A DNA stretch of 64,000 nt from Acidobacteriaceae bacterium. Its GTDB lineage: Bacteria > Acidobacteriota > Terriglobia > Terriglobales > Acidobacteriaceae. A model generated the notes under the pieces. The model was not told the DNA's origin. It saw only the letters and a list, made by a program, of their open reading frames with translations, and ran no database searches. Location: assembly GCA_025350325.1 (NCBI GenBank), contig JANXYB010000050.1, forward strand, positions 1 to 64,000, in the 5' to 3' direction. A program made the translations under genes and the position numbers. Positions 28,343-38,200 of this stretch are shown piece after piece (the stretch's first letter is position 1; every line of letters starts with the position of its first letter).

Positions 28343-29407
28343 ATGTCATTGAATGGTTACCCTTCGCGCTCTTTGCGGTCGCATGGTCTGCGCTCTCTTT
28401 TCAGCATGTTTTCGAGCGATCTGGCCATCGATCTTGGCACCGCCAACACACTGGTCTTCGCGGCTGGCAAAGGCATCGTTGTCAACGAGCCTTCGATCGT
28501 GGCCATCAACAAGAATACAGGTGAGGTTGAAGCCGTCGGCAAAGAGGCAAAGGATATGCTGGGCCGCACGCCCGGCAACATTGTGGCCATCAAGCCGATG
28601 AAGGACGGCGTCATCGCCGACTTCAAGGTGACGGAGAAGATGCTCAACTACTTCATCCAGAAGGCGCACAACCGCAAGATGCTGGTGCACCCCCGCATTG
28701 TGATCGGCGTGCCGTCTGAGATTACCCAGGTTGAGAAGCGCGCTGTAGAAGACTCCGCTTACCGCGCCAAGGCCAGCGAAGTGTACCTGGTTGAACAGGC
28801 CATGGTGGCGGCGATCGGCGCGGGTTTGCCCATTACCGAGCCGGGCGGCAACATGGTCGTCGACATCGGCGGCGGCACCACCGATATCGCGGTCATTTCG
28901 CTGTCCGGCATCGTGTATTCCCGCTCCGTGCGCATGGCCGGCAACCAGATGGACGAGGCCATTACCAACTACCTCAAGCGCAAATACAACCTGCTCATCG
29001 GTGAGCGAACTGCAGAGCAGATCAAGATTGAACTGGGGTCTGCTTTCCCACTCGACAAGCCACTCACGATGGAAATCAAGGGCCGCAACCTCATCGAAGG
29101 CGTACCCAAGACCATCACCATCGACGACAGCGAGATTCGCGAATCTTTGGGCGAGTGCATCGCCGTCATCATGAATGCTATTCGCGTAGCCCTTGAGCGT
29201 ACGCCGCCGGAATTGTCGGCCGACATCAGCGACCGCGGCATCGTGCTCACCGGCGGAGGCGCGCTCATCAAGAATCTGGATAAGCGCATCCGCGAGGAGA
29301 CCGGCTTGCCGGTCTCTGTGGCTGACGACCCGCTGGCATCGGTCGTTCTGGGCACTGGCAAAATGCTCTCCGACTTCCGCCTGCTGCGCAAAATCAAGAT
29401 CGACTAA
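28343..29407 (+). CDS. mreB: rod-shape actin homologue MreB
   Basis: A 354-residue bacterial actin that organises the lateral cell-wall machinery. The nucleotide-binding phosphate loops are visible: DLGTANT (about residues 29-35), DIGGGTTD, and GGGALIKNLD near the end. Relative to most MreBs it has about 20 extra N-terminal residues (SLNGYPSRSLRSHGLRSLFS) before the usual start MFSSDLAIDLG (M22, 28406). This segment is basic and amphipathic and may be a membrane-binding helix, as MreB uses for attachment, so I kept the longer start. First gene of mreBCD-mrdA-rodA. Confidence 0.96.
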   Translation: MSLNGYPSRSLRSHGLRSLFSMFSSDLAIDLGTANTLVFAAGKGIVVNEPSIVAINKNTGEVEAVGKEAKDMLGRTPGNIVAIKPMKDGVIADFKVTEKMLNYFIQKAHNRKMLVHPRIVIGVPSEITQVEKRAVEDSAYRAKASEVYLVEQAMVAAIGAGLPITEPGGNMVVDIGGGTTDIAVISLSGIVYSRSVRMAGNQMDEAITNYLKRKYNLLIGERTAEQIKIELGSAFPLDKPLTMEIKGRNLIEGVPKTITIDDSEIRESLGECIAVIMNAIRVALERTPPELSADISDRGIVLTGGGALIKNLDKRIREETGLPVSVADDPLASVVLGTGKMLSDFRLLRKIKID

Positions 29408-29479
29408 ACAGGGATGAGTGGTCAGTTTGGTGCCGCCTTTATCTACTCACTGCTCACTATTCACTGATTATTGGCCGCC

Positions 29480-30775
29480 ATGGAACCGTTCTTCGTTCGC
29501 TATCGGAATCTGCTGGTGCTACTCGCTCTGCTGGTGGCGCAGGTCGTTGGCCTCGCCATGCAGGTGCATCGTACCCGCTTAGGGCCCGCGGGGGTCGATT
29601 CGACCGACGGGCGCAGCGTGTTGCTTCTCCGCTACTGGGCCAATTCGCTGGTCACGCCTCCGGAGCGCGCCATCCATTCCTCAAAACTTGGCGTCTCGAG
29701 CGTTTGGCAGAACTATTTCGACCTGCGTCATGTTCGCGAGCAGAATGAGAATCTGCAGAAAACCGTGGACCGCCTGCGCCTCGAGCAGGCGGCTTTGCTT
29801 GAAGATGCCCGCCAAGGCCACCGGCTGCAGGCTCTCCTCAACTTCCAGCAAAAATACATTTTTAAGACGGTTGTCGCGCAGGCTATCGGCAGCAGCGGCA
29901 CCGACCAATCGCGCGTCTTCTATCTCGATAAGGGAAAAGATGCCGGCCTGGATCGCGATATGGCAGTCATTACCGCAGACGGCATCGTGGGCAAGGTGCG
30001 CGACGTGTTTCCCCACAGCGCACAGGTGCTGATGATCAGCGACCAGACCAGCGGCGCGGGAGTGATTCTAGAGAGCACGCGTATTCGCGGCATTCTGCGC
30101 GGGAATGTATCGGGCCAGCCACAGATGGTAGACGTACTCGCCGACCAGCGCATTCAGCCGGGAGAAAAAATACTTACCGCGGGCGGGGATGAGATTTTTC
30201 CGCGTGGTCTTCCCGTGGGTACCGTTGAAAAAGTTATGCGCGACCCGGATCGCGACTCCTTTATTCAGATTCTCGTGAAGCCTTCCGCGCATCTCGATCA
30301 GTTGGACGAAGTGCTCGTCATCACCTCTATGCAGCCCCGCTTCCCGCCCGAGCAACAGCAAGATATGGCTACCAGTGTGCAACTCAAGGGTGCTGAGGCC
30401 GAGGCTGAAGCCCAGCAGAAGAAGACATCGGAAGGAATGGCCGAAAAGCTTCCGGGGCTGATAGACCCCAACGTTGCCCCCGATCAACAACTGCTGCATG
30501 ACACGTCGAACCCCAACCCGGTGGCTCACCCGCCGCAGTCGCTCCACCCTGACCGCTTCACACCGGGAGCAGCGGGAACGCCGAGCGCCCACCAATCTTC
30601 TGAAGACGTGCAGAGCAAGCCTCCACCGGTCAGGCAAAAGGCTCCCGTCGACGGGATCGACCATTCGGGCAAGCTAATCACTTCAGGTAAGACAAGCGGC
30701 TCAGGCAAGCCAAGCGGTTCGGGTGCTACGAATAAAAAGACTCCCGGCGATACTCCTGCGCGGAGGAATCCCTAA
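29480..30775 (+). CDS. mreC: rod-shape protein MreC
   Basis: A 431-residue inner-membrane protein with one N-terminal helix (residues 9-27), a periplasmic coiled coil (about 70-100), and the two beta-barrel domains of the MreC family (KDAGLDRDMAVITADGIVGKV, then KILTAGGDEIFPRGLPVGTV). It scaffolds PBP2-RodA. The C-terminal 140 residues (Pro/Gln/Ser/Thr/Gly-rich with SGKTSGSGKPSGSG) are a long disordered tail not seen in E. coli MreC. A TTG 9 nt upstream is an alternative start. It lies between mreB and mreD in the operon. Confidence 0.93.
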   Translation: MEPFFVRYRNLLVLLALLVAQVVGLAMQVHRTRLGPAGVDSTDGRSVLLLRYWANSLVTPPERAIHSSKLGVSSVWQNYFDLRHVREQNENLQKTVDRLRLEQAALLEDARQGHRLQALLNFQQKYIFKTVVAQAIGSSGTDQSRVFYLDKGKDAGLDRDMAVITADGIVGKVRDVFPHSAQVLMISDQTSGAGVILESTRIRGILRGNVSGQPQMVDVLADQRIQPGEKILTAGGDEIFPRGLPVGTVEKVMRDPDRDSFIQILVKPSAHLDQLDEVLVITSMQPRFPPEQQQDMATSVQLKGAEAEAEAQQKKTSEGMAEKLPGLIDPNVAPDQQLLHDTSNPNPVAHPPQSLHPDRFTPGAAGTPSAHQSSEDVQSKPPPVRQKAPVDGIDHSGKLITSGKTSGSGKPSGSGATNKKTPGDTPARRNP

Positions 30776-30777
30776 CC

Positions 30778-31299
30778 ATGCCGGTGCTTACCGCAGACAG
30801 CCGCCGCGATTATGAGATTCGCCACTACCCCGTACTGGTTTATGCGCTGGTGCCCCTATGCGCCCTGGTGTTGCAGGCGTGGCTGCCGCGTGTGCTGGGG
30901 CGCTTTGCCTGGTTTGATCTGCCAATGGTGATCGCGGTTTATTTCGGATTAGGCCGCCGTAATCCGATTCAGGGTTCGTTGATTGGGGGCGCCCTTGGCC
31001 TTTTTGAAGATGCGCTGACCCATCACGCCATCGGCATCAATGGCATTGCCAAAACCATTGCAGGCTACCTGGCAGCCTCGGTTGGCATACGCGTCGACGT
31101 TGAAAACTTCACAGTGCGCGTCCTGGTCACTTTTTTGCTGTCGTTGCTAGGCAGCGGGGTCTACGCGTTCATTTATCGATTCCTTTTGGGAATGGGGGCT
31201 GAGACCAATTGGCTCACCGAACTCTACAAGGCCATCGGCAATGCAGCGATTGCCATGGTGCTGTTTCCAATGCTTGACGTGACAATGATCAGAGACTAG
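30778..31299 (+). CDS. mreD: rod-shape protein MreD
   Basis: A 173-residue multi-pass inner-membrane protein (about five helices) of the MreD family, a partner of MreC in the elongasome. The start is ATG at 30778, immediately after the mreC stop. Sequence conservation in MreD is low, and the call rests on helix pattern, length, the GLFEDALTHHAIGINGIAKTI segment and its place between mreC and the PBP2 gene. Confidence 0.92.
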   Translation: MPVLTADSRRDYEIRHYPVLVYALVPLCALVLQAWLPRVLGRFAWFDLPMVIAVYFGLGRRNPIQGSLIGGALGLFEDALTHHAIGINGIAKTIAGYLAASVGIRVDVENFTVRVLVTFLLSLLGSGVYAFIYRFLLGMGAETNWLTELYKAIGNAAIAMVLFPMLDVTMIRD

Positions 31300-31387
31300 A
31301 CGCGTTCAGCTCGCCATGCGCAATGGTTTGCTCGGATCGCAGCACAGGGCATGAAAAGAAAGTCGACAAAGCGCTACTCTAGGGTAA

Positions 31388-33481
31388 ATGCACATGAACT
31401 TTGAGCGAGTCACACGCGGCGAAAAGCTTTCCACCGTCAAGGCGACGGCCGTTCAATACGCGATCCTCGCCCTGATGCTGGCGCTGACCGCGGGCTTGTG
31501 GCGACTTCAAGTGCTGGGTGCGGAAAACTTCAAGGCACTGGCGGAACAGAATCGCATTCGTAAAGTGCCGGTCCTGGCGGCGCGCGGCAAGCTCTTTGAC
31601 CGCGAAAATCGTCTCATCGTCGACAACTACCCGTCCGTCTCGTGCTTTCTGGTGCGTGAGCAGAATCGTAACGTCGATGCAGACTTGCCCCTGATCGCTC
31701 GAGGCCTTCATCTCGATGTCGAACAACTGCGCGCGACACTGCGCCGTTTTAGAGCTGCGCCCGGCTATCAGCCCATTCCCATCAAGCAGGACGTCACTGC
31801 TGATGAACAGGCCTTCATTGAGGCCCATCGCAACGAGCTTCCCGAACTGGAAACAATTGAAGGCGAACGCCGCCTTTATCCCCGCGATGGCTTCGCCTCT
31901 CATGTGATCGGGTACGTGGGCGAAGTGAGTGAGGAGGACCTGAACCAGACCCGCTACGCAGCCTATGAACCGGGCGACGTGGTTGGCAAGGGCGGCATCG
32001 AGGAAATGTACGACCAGTTACTGCGCGGGCAAGATGGCTCGCGCGACGTCATCGTCGATAGCCACGGCCGCGAAGTCGGCTACCTCGGTACCCAGCATGC
32101 CCAGCCCGGCAAAGAACTGCGACTTACCATCGATAACGATCTGCAGCGCGCCGCCGAACTTGCGCTCGGCAACCGAAATGGCGCGATTGTGGCAATGGAT
32201 CCGCGCAACGGCGAAATTCTCGCCTTGGTTTCTCGTCCCAGCTTCGATCCCAATGCATTCGCCGTCAGGATTGATCGTTCGGAGTGGAACAAGCTCATCA
32301 CCGACCCCGACCATCCGCTGATGAACAAGGCGATTCAGGCGCAGCTCGCCCCGGGATCAACGTTCAAGATTTTGATGTCTGTCGCCGGATTGCAGGAAGG
32401 CATCGCGCAAGATCTTAAAGTCACTTGCAGCGGCGGATGGGGTCCGTATGGCTTCTACCATCATTGCGACGAGAAACATGGTGCCGTGGATATTCACAAC
32501 GCCATTCCGTTCTCGTGCGATACCTATTTTTACCAGCTCGGAGACCGACTCGGGATTAACAAGATCGCGCAGTACGCCACGCAATTCGGCTATGGCCAGA
32601 AAACCGGCATCGACCTGCCTGGTGAACAGGCGGGGCTTATGCCGTCTGCACAGTGGCTGATGAAAAATTACCACCGTAGATGGTATCCCGATGAAACTCT
32701 GGACGTCGCCATTGGTCAGGGCGCAGTCGAAGCGACCCCCCTGCAACTGGCGCGAATCATTGGCGGCATAGCGTCGGGCGGCCATCTGGTTCGTCCCCAC
32801 CTGGTGTTTCCCGATCAGCTTCCTGCAGAATTTAGAAAGGATCTACTCGAAACCCTCCCTGGGTCAGGAGAAGTGAACATTCCCATTGACCCTGAGAACT
32901 GGAACGTTATCACGGACGGCATGGCAGAAGTGACGCAGCCGGGCTACTTCCACACTGCCGGCTCGGCGCATCTAGAGGGTATCGATCTGGCCGGCAAAAC
33001 CGGCACCGCCCAACTTATGAGCCACGAGGCCCTGGGGCGGACTAATAAAGGCCATAACACCCGGCCCAACGTCTGGTTTGTCGGTTTGACCCCGCGCCGC
33101 AATCCTGAACTGGTAGTTGCCGTGCTGTGGCAAAACGGTGAATTCAGCTACTACCCGGCCCGTCTGGGTGCGCGCGTGGTGTCGGCTTACGTTGAAAAGC
33201 AGCGGCGCCTCGCCCACAACCTGATGCCTCCCAAAACGCCCGCGGCACGCCCGGTTGAAGTAGGCGCGGTATGGACTACGCCAGGCGCCACCACAGCAGA
33301 CACTGCACGGCTTCATGCAGGACGCTTCTTCGTTGGGGATGCGGGAGTGATCTCGCAGTCTCGCGCTGCGTCACTATCCCGGCCAGCGTCGAAACTCGCC
33401 TCGCCGATGCAGGGACGTCAAACCCATTTGCCGTCTCAACTTGGCATTGCCGTGCCGATTAAACCCTGGAAGGCAAATTGA
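31388..33481 (+). CDS. mrdA: penicillin-binding protein 2 (elongasome transpeptidase)
   Basis: A 697-residue class B PBP that cross-links peptidoglycan during elongation together with RodA. One N-terminal helix (residues 21-40), the dimerisation/pedestal domain (ARGKLFDRENRLIVDN ... GKGGIEEMYDQ) and the transpeptidase domain with S324-T-F-K, SCD for the SxN motif, and KTGTAQ (about 537). The final 80 residues are Ala/Pro-rich and look disordered. It has ATGs at 31388 and 31394. Its stop codon overlaps the TTG start of rodA. Confidence 0.95.
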   Translation: MHMNFERVTRGEKLSTVKATAVQYAILALMLALTAGLWRLQVLGAENFKALAEQNRIRKVPVLAARGKLFDRENRLIVDNYPSVSCFLVREQNRNVDADLPLIARGLHLDVEQLRATLRRFRAAPGYQPIPIKQDVTADEQAFIEAHRNELPELETIEGERRLYPRDGFASHVIGYVGEVSEEDLNQTRYAAYEPGDVVGKGGIEEMYDQLLRGQDGSRDVIVDSHGREVGYLGTQHAQPGKELRLTIDNDLQRAAELALGNRNGAIVAMDPRNGEILALVSRPSFDPNAFAVRIDRSEWNKLITDPDHPLMNKAIQAQLAPGSTFKILMSVAGLQEGIAQDLKVTCSGGWGPYGFYHHCDEKHGAVDIHNAIPFSCDTYFYQLGDRLGINKIAQYATQFGYGQKTGIDLPGEQAGLMPSAQWLMKNYHRRWYPDETLDVAIGQGAVEATPLQLARIIGGIASGGHLVRPHLVFPDQLPAEFRKDLLETLPGSGEVNIPIDPENWNVITDGMAEVTQPGYFHTAGSAHLEGIDLAGKTGTAQLMSHEALGRTNKGHNTRPNVWFVGLTPRRNPELVVAVLWQNGEFSYYPARLGARVVSAYVEKQRRLAHNLMPPKTPAARPVEVGAVWTTPGATTADTARLHAGRFFVGDAGVISQSRAASLSRPASKLASPMQGRQTHLPSQLGIAVPIKPWKAN

Positions 33482-34584
33482 GTCCCGGCCGCCGTCTCAT
33501 GAGTTTTAGAGATTTCGACTGGGCGCTGCTCGGCATGGTGACGCTCCTGTGCACCATTTCAGTCCTCGAGATCTATTCCGCCACCCTGCACACCAAATAC
33601 ATTGGCTTTCACACCAAGCAAATCTACTGGATCGCGGGCGGCGTCATCGCCATGTTCATCTTCTCCAAGATCGATTATCACAAGCTGATCGATTGGGTTC
33701 CCTGGGCATTCGGGGTTTCGCTGGTCTCGCTCGTGGCCGTGAAGTTGGTGGGAACGAAGGTGCTTGGGGCGCGCCGGTGGGTAAAAATCGGCCCCATGCA
33801 CTTTCAGCCTTCAGAATGGGTCAAGCTGATCCTGATCCTGGCCGTGGCGCGCTATTTTGCCAACCTGGGTGGCCGCAGCCTCACTTGGAAGGACATCGCC
33901 AAGTCTTTCGCTCTGGTCGGTCTTCCCATGATGCTGGTCCTGGTTCAGCCTGACATGGGCACGGCACTCACTTACACCCCCATCCTGATCGCCGGCCTGT
34001 TTCTAGGCGGAATCAATTTGCGTCAGGGTCTTATCCTAATGATTTGCGGCAGTTTCCTGATCGCTGGAGTCTGGACGAGCGGCAAAATTCTTAAACCCTA
34101 TCAGAAAGCCCGTTTGACCAGCTTCATCAACCCCGATGACGACCCCAAAGGAAGCGGCTACCAGATTCGCCAATCGCTTATTGCGGTCGGATCAGGCGGA
34201 GTCTGGGGCAAGGGGGCAGCGAAGGGCACGCAAACCCAGGGAGATTTTCTGCCCATTCCGCATGCCGATTTTATTTTTGCCGCGTTTAGCGAGGAGCATG
34301 GCTTCGTAGGCGCTGTTTTTGTGCTGCTGCTATACTTTTTCATATTGATGCGTTTGATTCAAAACGCTCAAACAGCCGCCGATTTGCCCGGATCCCTAAT
34401 TATTATGGGGATTGTGGCTGTGTTGACCTTCCAGATCGCGGTCAACGTGGGCATGGTAATAGGGTTTATGCCTGTAACCGGAATTCCTTTACCGTTAATG
34501 AGTTACGGCGGTTCTTCGGTGTTGTTTACGTTTTTGGCGCTGGGCGTTGCGATGAACATACGCATGCGCAGGTTTGTAAATTAG
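33478..34584 (+). CDS. rodA: peptidoglycan glycosyltransferase RodA
   Basis: A 368-residue polytopic SEDS-family enzyme that polymerises lipid II and works with PBP2. Ten membrane helices can be traced, with family motifs ARRWVKIGPMHFQPSEWVKL, DMGTALTY, GSGGVWGKG and GIPLPLMSYGGSS. The TTG start at 33478 overlaps the mrdA stop (TTGA) and is preceded by GGAAGG, so coupling is likely; an ATG at 33499 has no ribosome site. Last gene of the operon, followed by a terminator. Confidence 0.95.
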   Translation: MSPGRRLMSFRDFDWALLGMVTLLCTISVLEIYSATLHTKYIGFHTKQIYWIAGGVIAMFIFSKIDYHKLIDWVPWAFGVSLVSLVAVKLVGTKVLGARRWVKIGPMHFQPSEWVKLILILAVARYFANLGGRSLTWKDIAKSFALVGLPMMLVLVQPDMGTALTYTPILIAGLFLGGINLRQGLILMICGSFLIAGVWTSGKILKPYQKARLTSFINPDDDPKGSGYQIRQSLIAVGSGGVWGKGAAKGTQTQGDFLPIPHADFIFAAFSEEHGFVGAVFVLLLYFFILMRLIQNAQTAADLPGSLIIMGIVAVLTFQIAVNVGMVIGFMPVTGIPLPLMSYGGSSVLFTFLALGVAMNIRMRRFVN

Positions 34585-35282
34585 GCGTTCGGACTGCTTG
34601 GTCTTAACGCAAGATCGTAGTCTCGCTCTTGTGCAAAAACCGAGAGGTTAGGTCACAAGAGAGGTTTTTGAAGTATTACGGCATGTTCTGAGGCCCTGTA
34701 GCTCGTTCGCCGCTACCGAACTCCGTCACTTTATTTTTCCGGGGATTTTGGTAAGAGGTAGAGTCGTCAGAAGCTGATGAGAATGCGAAAGCCGGCCCGG
34801 TCGAATGGACCGCGCGCTCGGCAGGATTGGGTTAATGAGCACGCAGAGACGGGAAAACCGTTGGCAGCGTTTAAGTTGCGCGCACCGCGCAGAAGCATCC
34901 TCGGTTCTTAGCGACGTCTATTCGTCGCTTGGGGTTGGGATTCTGGAGCCGGTCAGCGCCACTCCTCGCACGCGCTTGGGTCGTGCAGTTGCCAGCGGTG
35001 GAACGGCCCCGCTTTTGTCAACCGTATGGTTGGCATTAGCTTGGTTGGCCACAAATTCTTTGCTATCGGATCTCCGTACCAGGGTGCTGAATCGGCTTTC
35101 AAAGCTCGGCCTCCCCTACGGTTTGCCGCCCGTAACAAGGGCTGGCCGCCGCGCGATAACCAACACATCGGCAGAGCGCAGCTTATCCTTTCCGCACATC
35201 CCCAACCTCCCCGGGCTAACGCGCGTCTATCCAACCTTGCCGCAGGCCCCAGCAGGCAGACGCCGCTGGGCGGAAAGGTACG
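34585..35282. other. 698-bp non-coding leader region upstream of RNase E/G
   Basis: No convincing protein gene: the open frames here (for example 34805-35320) look random. It has the rod-operon terminator at its left end and at least two strong hairpins: TGCGCG/CGCGCA (34877-34891, 3-nt loop) and AGCGACG/CGTCGCT (34910-34929, 6-nt loop). It may be a long structured 5' untranslated region of the RNase gene. Confidence 0.45.
34626..34669 (+). terminator. intrinsic terminator of the rod-shape operon
   Basis: CTCTTGTG (34626-34633) pairs perfectly with CACAAGAG (34654-34661). Inside it a second hairpin, AACC-GAGA-GGTT (34638-34649), closes on a GNRA-type tetraloop. The stem is followed by AGGTTTTTG. 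Confidence 0.75.
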
Positions 35283-38200
35283 AGGGCAAAAGAGATATGT
35301 ATTTCCAGTACGCCGCATGAGACGCGACTGGCAATTTTAGAAGACGATCAACTCGCGGAGATTTATTACGAACGCGAAAACGAGTACACCCTGGCAGGGT
35401 CGATTTATAACGGAAAAGTCACGCGCGTCCTGCCCGGCATGCAGTCGGCCTTTGTCGACGTAGGACTGGAGCGCGATGCGTTCCTCTATGTCACAGACTT
35501 CATGGAGCTTGAAGACCCCGAAGAAAGTGACGAGTTAGACAAGGCTGCAGCCGCAGGGGGGAATCAAGCACCCCGCGAAGTGCGCAACTCCGATCCTTCC
35601 GACCCCAATGCAGGAAAAGATCAGGCTCGCCAGGAAGACCGCTCTCAACAGTCCGGACAAAAGGCCGATCAACCTGGCCGATCAAACCAGCGCCAAGATC
35701 GCAGCGGCAGTGCGTCTCGTGGCAGCCAGGAACGCCCCAGCCGAGATCGCCGTCCCGTGACGGAAACCGGGTCCGAGTCGTCGCTCTCGATAGAACCGAT
35801 TGCGATGGTTCGTGGTGAGACATCCGATCAAACCGAGAATGCGCAGGACGCGACCGGCGAGGGAGGAAAGCGCTGGCGTGGACGACGGCGTCGGCGCGGT
35901 GGTCGCGGCAGCACCAGCGAGGCAGAAACTCAGTCCCAAGGCAAGGAACCCGTTGAGGTGTACCCCCACGAGAAGGCTCAACCGCAGCCCGAAATCGCAC
36001 GCCAGATTCAAGCGTGGGCCGCCCCTGAGTCAATGCCTCTCGGCGATCGGGCGCCGGCAGCGTTTGTGTTGCCCGGCGAGTCGCTATCGAAGTACGGTGC
36101 TGCGCCCGCAGGGGATGCACCCAAGTCTGCACCCGAAACCTCCGCATCCGTCCGCCCCAGTAGCAGCTTTAAACCTGCCACCATGGTGCAGGCGCCGCTG
36201 GCCTGGGATGGGAGCGGTTTGCTGCCCGGTGAATCGATTTCGAAGCACCGCAGCCAGCGCTCCGAGCAAGACGTAATGCCAGTTTCGCAGGATTCATACT
36301 CAAGCCTCGCTGCCCCCGAGCCCGGTTCTCCCGATGCTGTCGAAGAAAAAGCACTCGTGGATGACATGGAAGCACCGTCAGAATTCAGGTCTGCGATCGA
36401 TCACAATCTCGACCGACAAAATTTGGCACCGGTCGATGATGATTTTTTTGAAGAGACTTCCTCCGTCGCGCCTGAGGCTGTGCGCAATGAGACTGGTGCC
36501 GCACATGAATTGACTGAGGCCAATGCCCCTGAGGACAAATCCGCGGCAGACGCCACCGCAACCTCAGTCGCTGAAGACGACGAAGTCCCCGTGAGGACAG
36601 CGTACAACCACGAACATGCAGAGGGCGCAAACGACGATCCGGAAACTGATCGCGACGCCTCCCACCATATCGATCCAAACCCTCCCAGCGGATTCAGACT
36701 CTTTGGTCTCGGCGGCAAAAAGAAGAAGCCAGAAGACGAGTCACCCAAAACAATAGCCGCTGACGACATTCCCATTGCGTCTTCTCCTGCAGCCTCGTCT
36801 GGCTCAGTTAGAACCGTGTCGGCCTTTGCGCCGGGCAGCGGTCTGGTTGAAGAAGAGCTCATCGAGGGCGAAGAATTCGACACCCCACATCACGCGCACA
36901 GCAAGGCAGACGACCACGACCTCGATGAATACGAAGAGGAGACGCTGCAGAGCCAGATTCGATCCGGTGAACTGGGCGAGATGCTGCAGGAAGCGCACCT
37001 CGACCACAAGATTCAGTTGAAGTTTGAAGACAAGAATGGAGATGACGAAGGCGAAGAATCTTTCGACGACGAGGAGGACGAGGAAGAGGAGCCGGTAGCG
37101 GCCGAAGGTCAGCCTGCGGGCGAGGGCCAGACACAGCAGCGCCGTGAACGCAGCGGGCGCGGGCGTCGCGGACGGGCCGGGGCACCGGGACAAGGCCAGG
37201 GCAACCGTCGCGGAGGACCATCGCGTCGCTCCATGCAAACTTCGGACCTGCCTATCATCAGCGACCTGCTCAAACCAGGCCAGGAAATCCTGGTGCAGAT
37301 TGCTAAAGAACCGATCGCCAAGAAGGGTGCTCGCATCACCAGTCACATCGCGCTGCCAGGACGCTTTCTGGTCTTCATGCCTACCGTGTCGCATGTGGGT
37401 GTGAGCCGCAAGATCGCTTCCGACGACGAGCGTCAGCGGCTGAAACGCATTCTGACCCACGAGCGAGGGGAGGCTTCGGGCGGATTTATCGTACGCACCG
37501 CAGCCGAGGGTGCCTCGGAAGAAGAGTTGCGCGCTGACCTTCGCTTTCTCATTCACCTATGGGACGAGATTAAGCAGCGCTCCGACAGCTCAAAGTCGCC
37601 CGCGCTCATCTATCACGATCTCTCACTCATCGAGCGCATCCTGCGCGACCAGGTCAGCTCCAATTTTTCAAGCATCTGGGTTGATTCCGAAGCCGATTAC
37701 GAACGCATAGTTCGCTTCCTTAATCGCTTCTCACCCGATCTGGTGCGGCGCGTCAAGCTTTACACCAAAGAAGTGCCCTTGTTTGAGCACTTCGGCATCC
37801 AGGACGAAATCTCCAAGGCGCTGCGCTCCAAAGTGTGGCTCAAGAGCGGCGGGTCCATTGTCATCAACCAGACTGAAGCGCTCGTGGCAATCGATATCAA
37901 CACTGGAAAATACGTCGGCAAAACGGCGCGCCTTGAAGACACGATCCTGAAGACGAACCTCGATGCCATTCCGGAAATCGTTCGCCAGATTCGCCTGCGC
38001 GATCTGGGCGGCATCATCGTCATCGACTTTATCGATATGGATGAACGCAAGAATCGCTTCAAGGTGATGGCGGCTCTTGAAGAGGCACTCAAGAGTGATC
38101 GGGCCCCGACCAAGGTTCTGCAGTTCAACGATTTTGGGTTGGTGGCGATCACGCGCAAACGCGTTAAACAGTCGCTTGAGCGCACTCTCTCCGTTCCATG

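Noticed and set aside
34805-35320. 171-codon plus-strand open frame ahead of RNase E/G
   Set aside because: Composition is not protein-like, no ribosome site or domain is evident, and its end overlaps the conserved RNase N-terminus in another frame.
35500-36147. Long minus-strand frames opposite the RNase E/G insertion
   Set aside because: The plus-strand frame is continuous with conserved RNase sequence on both sides; the antisense frames end randomly.
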